This document shows positions 12,860-15,642 of a stretch of 15,642 nucleotides of DNA, in pieces. Position 1 is the stretch's first letter; each line of letters begins with the position of its first letter. This DNA comes from Ga0074130 sp035492055. Lineage in GTDB: Bacteria; Pseudomonadota; Gammaproteobacteria; Burkholderiales; Rhodocyclaceae. A program made the position numbers and the translations under genes. The notes beneath the pieces were generated by a model, which saw only the letters and a program-made list of their open reading frames with translations, ran no database searches and was not told the origin of the DNA. The stretch lies in assembly GCA_035492055.1 (NCBI GenBank), contig DATJJR010000082.1:1-15642 (forward strand), written 5' to 3'.

Positions 12860-15130
12860 TTATGCCGCCTTCTTGATGTGCACTGGAATCGACTTGTAGG
12901 AGGGCGTTCCGCATGCCTTGTCGATGTAGTCGAGTGGCACCAGCGCGTTGGCTTCGGGATAGTACGCTGCAACCGAGCCGCGGGCGATGCTGTATTCGAT
13001 CACCGTGATTTTCTCCATTCGCAACTTGCGTTGCGGCGAGACGGTCTCGATGTCCACCAAGTCACCATGTATCAATCCGTATGCCGCCAGATCCTCCGGA
13101 TTCATGAAGAGCACATCGCGTCGACCGAATACACCACGGTAGCGATCGTCCATGCCGTAGATCGTGGTGTTGTACTGGTCGTGGCTGCGGATGGTGATCA
13201 GACGCAGTACATCGTCCGGCCACGGTTCATAACGTTCGCTCACCCCCTTGAACACCGAGAACATGGCCTTGCCTGTTGGCGTATTCCATTTGCGTTCAGT
13301 CGGCGGCAGGGGCATGCGAAAACCGCCGGGTTCGCGAATGCGCTGGTTGTAGTTCTCGAAGCCTGGCAGCGTGCGCTCGATCAAGTCACGGATGTGGTCG
13401 TAATCGGCGACGAGATCAGACCAATTCACCTTGCTGTTCGGTAACGTCGCACTGGCCAAACCGGCAACGATGGCGGGCTCTGAGCGTAAGTGCTCCGAGG
13501 CCGGCTTGAGTCGGCCCGCGGAAGCATGGACCATGGACATTGAGTCTTCCACTGTGACGGATTGCGGTCCGCTTGCCTGCACGTCGATTTCGGTGCGTCC
13601 AAGCACGGGCAACAGAAAGGTTTCCTTGCCGACGAGCAGATGCGAACGATTGAGTTTGGTCGCCATGTGCACGCTGAGCGTGAGCGTTTTCATGGCGGCA
13701 AAGGAGCGTTCGGGATCAGGCAATGCAACAGCAAAATTGCCACCAAGGCAAAAGAGCGCCTTGGCTGTGCCATCAATCATGGCTTGCATCGTTTGTACCG
13801 CGTCATGGCCATGATTTTCGGGTGGTGTGAAGCCGAAGACTTCCTTCAGTTTGTGCAGAAAATCCTCGGACGGTTTTTCTGTAATACCGACACTCCGGTC
13901 CCCTTGTACATTGGAGTGCCCGCGCAACGGGCAAATGCCTGCGCCCGGTTTGCCGAAGTTGCCGCGTAGCAGCAACAAGTCGGCGATCAGCTTGACGTTG
14001 GCCGTTCCGGTGTTGTGCTGCGTGATACCCATGCCGTAGGCAACAATTGCAGCCTTCGATTTTGAATAGGCTTCAGCCACCTGTTCCAGCTCGGCACGTT
14101 GCAGACCGCTTTCCTTCTCGATTTCCTGCCATTCGGTTGCGGCGAGATCGGCGGCCAGCGCATCGAAACCCAGTGTATGTTCAGCGATGAAGTCGTGATC
14201 CAGAACACCGCCATGTTTTGCCTCAAGCAACAGCAGCGATTTCATGATGCCTTTGAGCGCTGCCGCATCGCCGCCAGCCCTGACCTGATAGTAGGTCGAG
14301 GCGATATTGGTCGAACTGTATGTCGCCATCTCGAAGATGCTTTGCGGATCGGCAAAGCGCTCCAGCGCTCGTTCGCGCAATGGATTGAACACAATGATAG
14401 GCACCTTGCGGCGTGCCGCTTCATGCAGCGTACCCATCATGCGCGGATGATTGGTGCCCGGATTGTGACCGATCGACAGAATGAAATCGGTATGGTCGAA
14501 ATCGTCGAGCGATACAGTACCTTTGCCGATGCCAATGGATTGCGGCAGGCCGACGCTGGTGGCCTCGTGGCACATGTTCGAGCAATCGGGAAAGTTGTTC
14601 GTGCCGAATTCGCGTGCGAACAGCTGGTACAAATATGCCGCTTCATTGGAGGTACGGCCCGACGTGTAGAACTCGACTTCGTCGGGAGATGCAAATCCCC
14701 TGAGTACTTCACCAATACGCCCGAAGGCCGCTTCCCATGTGATTGGTCGGAACTTGTCGGTGTCCGCGTCATACACCATCGGGTGGGTCAGGCGGCCGAA
14801 GTCCTCAAGCTGGTAGTCGGACAATTTGAGCAGCGAGCTTACCGTGTGTTCTGCAAAGAATTCAGGCGTCACTCGCTTGCTGGTGGCCTCCCAGGTAACG
14901 GCCTTGGCACCGTTTTCACAGAACTGGAAGGTCGAACTGCCTTCCTTGTCTGGCCAGGCGCAACCGGGGCAGTCGAAGCCGGCCGGTTGATTGGTTCGCA
15001 ACAGTAGGATAGGTGCTTCGAAGGCATCCATCTGCTGCCGCACGGCCTGGGCCGTCGCTTTCAGTGCACCCCAGCCACCTGCCGGACCATCATAAGTACG
15101 GATTCCTGATACTTCGCGTCGCTTGGTCAT
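12860..15130 (-). CDS. YdeP/FdhF-type molybdopterin oxidoreductase alpha subunit
   Basis: Large molybdenum (bis-MGD) oxidoreductase (756 aa; E. coli YdeP is 759) of the formate dehydrogenase-like alpha subunit family. The start at ATG 15130 has AGGAG 7 bases upstream; the frame extends to 15205 but without a ribosome site. Cysteines C54 and C57 (DCPGC) and C71 (FQFCENGAK) are the putative Fe-S ligands: only three, where FdhF has four. C187 in NMCHEATS takes the place of the selenocysteine of FdhF and is the expected Mo ligand. Further cofactor blocks are SIGHNPGTNHPRMMGT, GITQHNTGTANV and LRGNFGKPGAGICPLRGHSNVQG (shortened here to its GKPGAG core). The C-terminal molydop-binding domain starts about 640 (TIRSHDQYNTTIYG). 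No signal peptide is seen, so cytoplasmic. YdeP has been linked to acid resistance, but the reaction is unknown. No fdhD or electron-transfer partner is adjacent in view. Confidence 0.92.
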   Translation of the reverse strand: MTKRREVSGIRTYDGPAGGWGALKATAQAVRQQMDAFEAPILLLRTNQPAGFDCPGCAWPDKEGSSTFQFCENGAKAVTWEATSKRVTPEFFAEHTVSSLLKLSDYQLEDFGRLTHPMVYDADTDKFRPITWEAAFGRIGEVLRGFASPDEVEFYTSGRTSNEAAYLYQLFAREFGTNNFPDCSNMCHEATSVGLPQSIGIGKGTVSLDDFDHTDFILSIGHNPGTNHPRMMGTLHEAARRKVPIIVFNPLRERALERFADPQSIFEMATYSSTNIASTYYQVRAGGDAAALKGIMKSLLLLEAKHGGVLDHDFIAEHTLGFDALAADLAATEWQEIEKESGLQRAELEQVAEAYSKSKAAIVAYGMGITQHNTGTANVKLIADLLLLRGNFGKPGAGICPLRGHSNVQGDRSVGITEKPSEDFLHKLKEVFGFTPPENHGHDAVQTMQAMIDGTAKALFCLGGNFAVALPDPERSFAAMKTLTLSVHMATKLNRSHLLVGKETFLLPVLGRTEIDVQASGPQSVTVEDSMSMVHASAGRLKPASEHLRSEPAIVAGLASATLPNSKVNWSDLVADYDHIRDLIERTLPGFENYNQRIREPGGFRMPLPPTERKWNTPTGKAMFSVFKGVSERYEPWPDDVLRLITIRSHDQYNTTIYGMDDRYRGVFGRRDVLFMNPEDLAAYGLIHGDLVDIETVSPQRKLRMEKITVIEYSIARGSVAAYYPEANALVPLDYIDKACGTPSYKSIPVHIKKAA

Positions 15131-15352
15131 AAGCCATCTCCTTGAAAGAGTTGCGTGGACCTGTAGCCGGATTGCTTGCCGCTGGTTTCTGCTGCCGCAG
15201 AGCAAAGCGTTGTGCTTCTACCGGCGTATTCACGGTGCTGAGCGAATACCCGGTGAGTGCAAAGTCGATGTCTGTATCGTAGCCCTTATTACCTGATTCT
15301 TTGTCAGAACGTTTTACGGCAAATGTTTCACCGTGTTTTTAACGGCCGCTGT

Positions 15353-15642
15353 TTATTTGGCTTCGAGTTCGCTGATTCGGGTTCGATAAGCATTACTCAT
15401 GCAATCTGAATCTGAGCAAGCATTTCTAACATTCTTGAGCCAATCCGCCTGTTCGCTTTTCAGTGCATCCCGATCCGATACGCGTTTTGACGCAGCGGCA
15501 TAGGTATTGTTGAGTTGGATGTCGAGTTTCGACAGAACTGGATTGGCGCAGATCATTCTTTCCGGGCCGGACTCCACGTTGTTGCAATCGTAGCTTGGCG
15601 TCCAGCTCGACTGACTTTGCGGTTGCGTTGGTGCATCGGCCA
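15353..15642 (-). CDS. DUF1311/LprI-like secreted protein, C-terminal part (5' end outside window)
   Basis: The minus-strand frame runs open from the right edge to TAA at 15355-15353, giving at least the last 95 residues. The domain is recognisable: SYDCNNVES, then ERMICANPVLSKLD, LNNTYAAASK, LKSEQADWLKNVRNACSD and CMSNAYRTRISELE, the four-cysteine helical DUF1311 (LprI) pattern with SxxCxx...ICxxPxLxxLD. These proteins are usually exported; LprI of Mycobacterium inhibits lysozyme, but most proteobacterial members have no known role. The signal peptide, if present, is off the window. An apparent GTG start at 15577 is inside the domain and the frame continues upstream with a Gln/Ser/Pro-rich linker (DAPTQPQSQSSW), so I treat the gene as partial. 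It lies 222 bases upstream of the oxidoreductase gene on the same strand, in a gap where I see no gene. Confidence 0.85.
   Translation of the reverse strand, partial: ADAPTQPQSQSSWTPSYDCNNVESGPERMICANPVLSKLDIQLNNTYAAASKRVSDRDALKSEQADWLKNVRNACSDSDCMSNAYRTRISELEAK

Noticed and set aside
14099..15007. 302-codon open frame on + opposite the molybdopterin oxidoreductase gene.
   Set aside because: The opposite strand has an unmistakable enzyme with cofactor motifs over the whole span; this frame shows no motif.
1..15642. Mobile element, CRISPR, tRNA, rRNA or phage content.
   Set aside because: I saw no direct-repeat array, transposase or integrase motifs, tRNA-like cloverleaf or rRNA sequence on either strand.

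Overview
The window looks like a chromosomal segment of a Gram-negative proteobacterium. The evidence is a TonB-dependent outer-membrane receptor, a Tat-exported class A beta-lactamase, a HAMP-GGDEF membrane cyclase and a DUF2946/YcnI cassette. GC content is moderately high, judged by eye and not counted. The gene mix would suit Burkholderiales (Oxalobacteraceae-like) or Xanthomonadales-like bacteria, but the sequence does not decide between them. I see no tRNA, rRNA, CRISPR array, transposase or integrase. Coding density is high and every intergenic gap is under 230 bases.

Layout from left to right. (1) The 3' end of a TatD-family metal-dependent hydrolase, a membrane diguanylate cyclase, and a one-Cys (Prx6-type) peroxiredoxin closed by a hairpin terminator, all on +. 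(2) A ClC chloride/proton antiporter on -, divergent from an RluA-family pseudouridine synthase on +. (3) A probable copper-handling cassette on +: a DUF2946 protein, a TonB-dependent receptor, and a YcnI/DUF1775 periplasmic protein. (4) On -, a class A beta-lactamase whose stop codon overlaps the start of a 66-residue unknown protein, followed by an RlmN/Cfr-family radical SAM RNA methyltransferase. (5) A LysR regulator (-) divergent from a BdcA-like short-chain dehydrogenase (+), with a perfect 8+1+8 palindrome between them. (6) After a strong, probably two-way terminator, a YdeP/FdhF-type molybdopterin oxidoreductase (-), then the 3' part of a DUF1311/LprI-like secreted protein (-) cut by the right edge.

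Most of the window is housekeeping or stress functions in short independent transcription units. The coherent multi-gene units are the copper cassette, where the receptor and YcnI genes are only 14 bases apart, and the LysR/SDR pair with its apparent operator. The beta-lactamase/small-protein/methyltransferase run is a possible third unit. I found no clear sign of an undescribed defence or mobile system. The least explained items are the small protein fused translationally to the beta-lactamase gene, the unknown periplasmic sensor of the cyclase, and the three-cysteine cluster motif of the YdeP-like enzyme.
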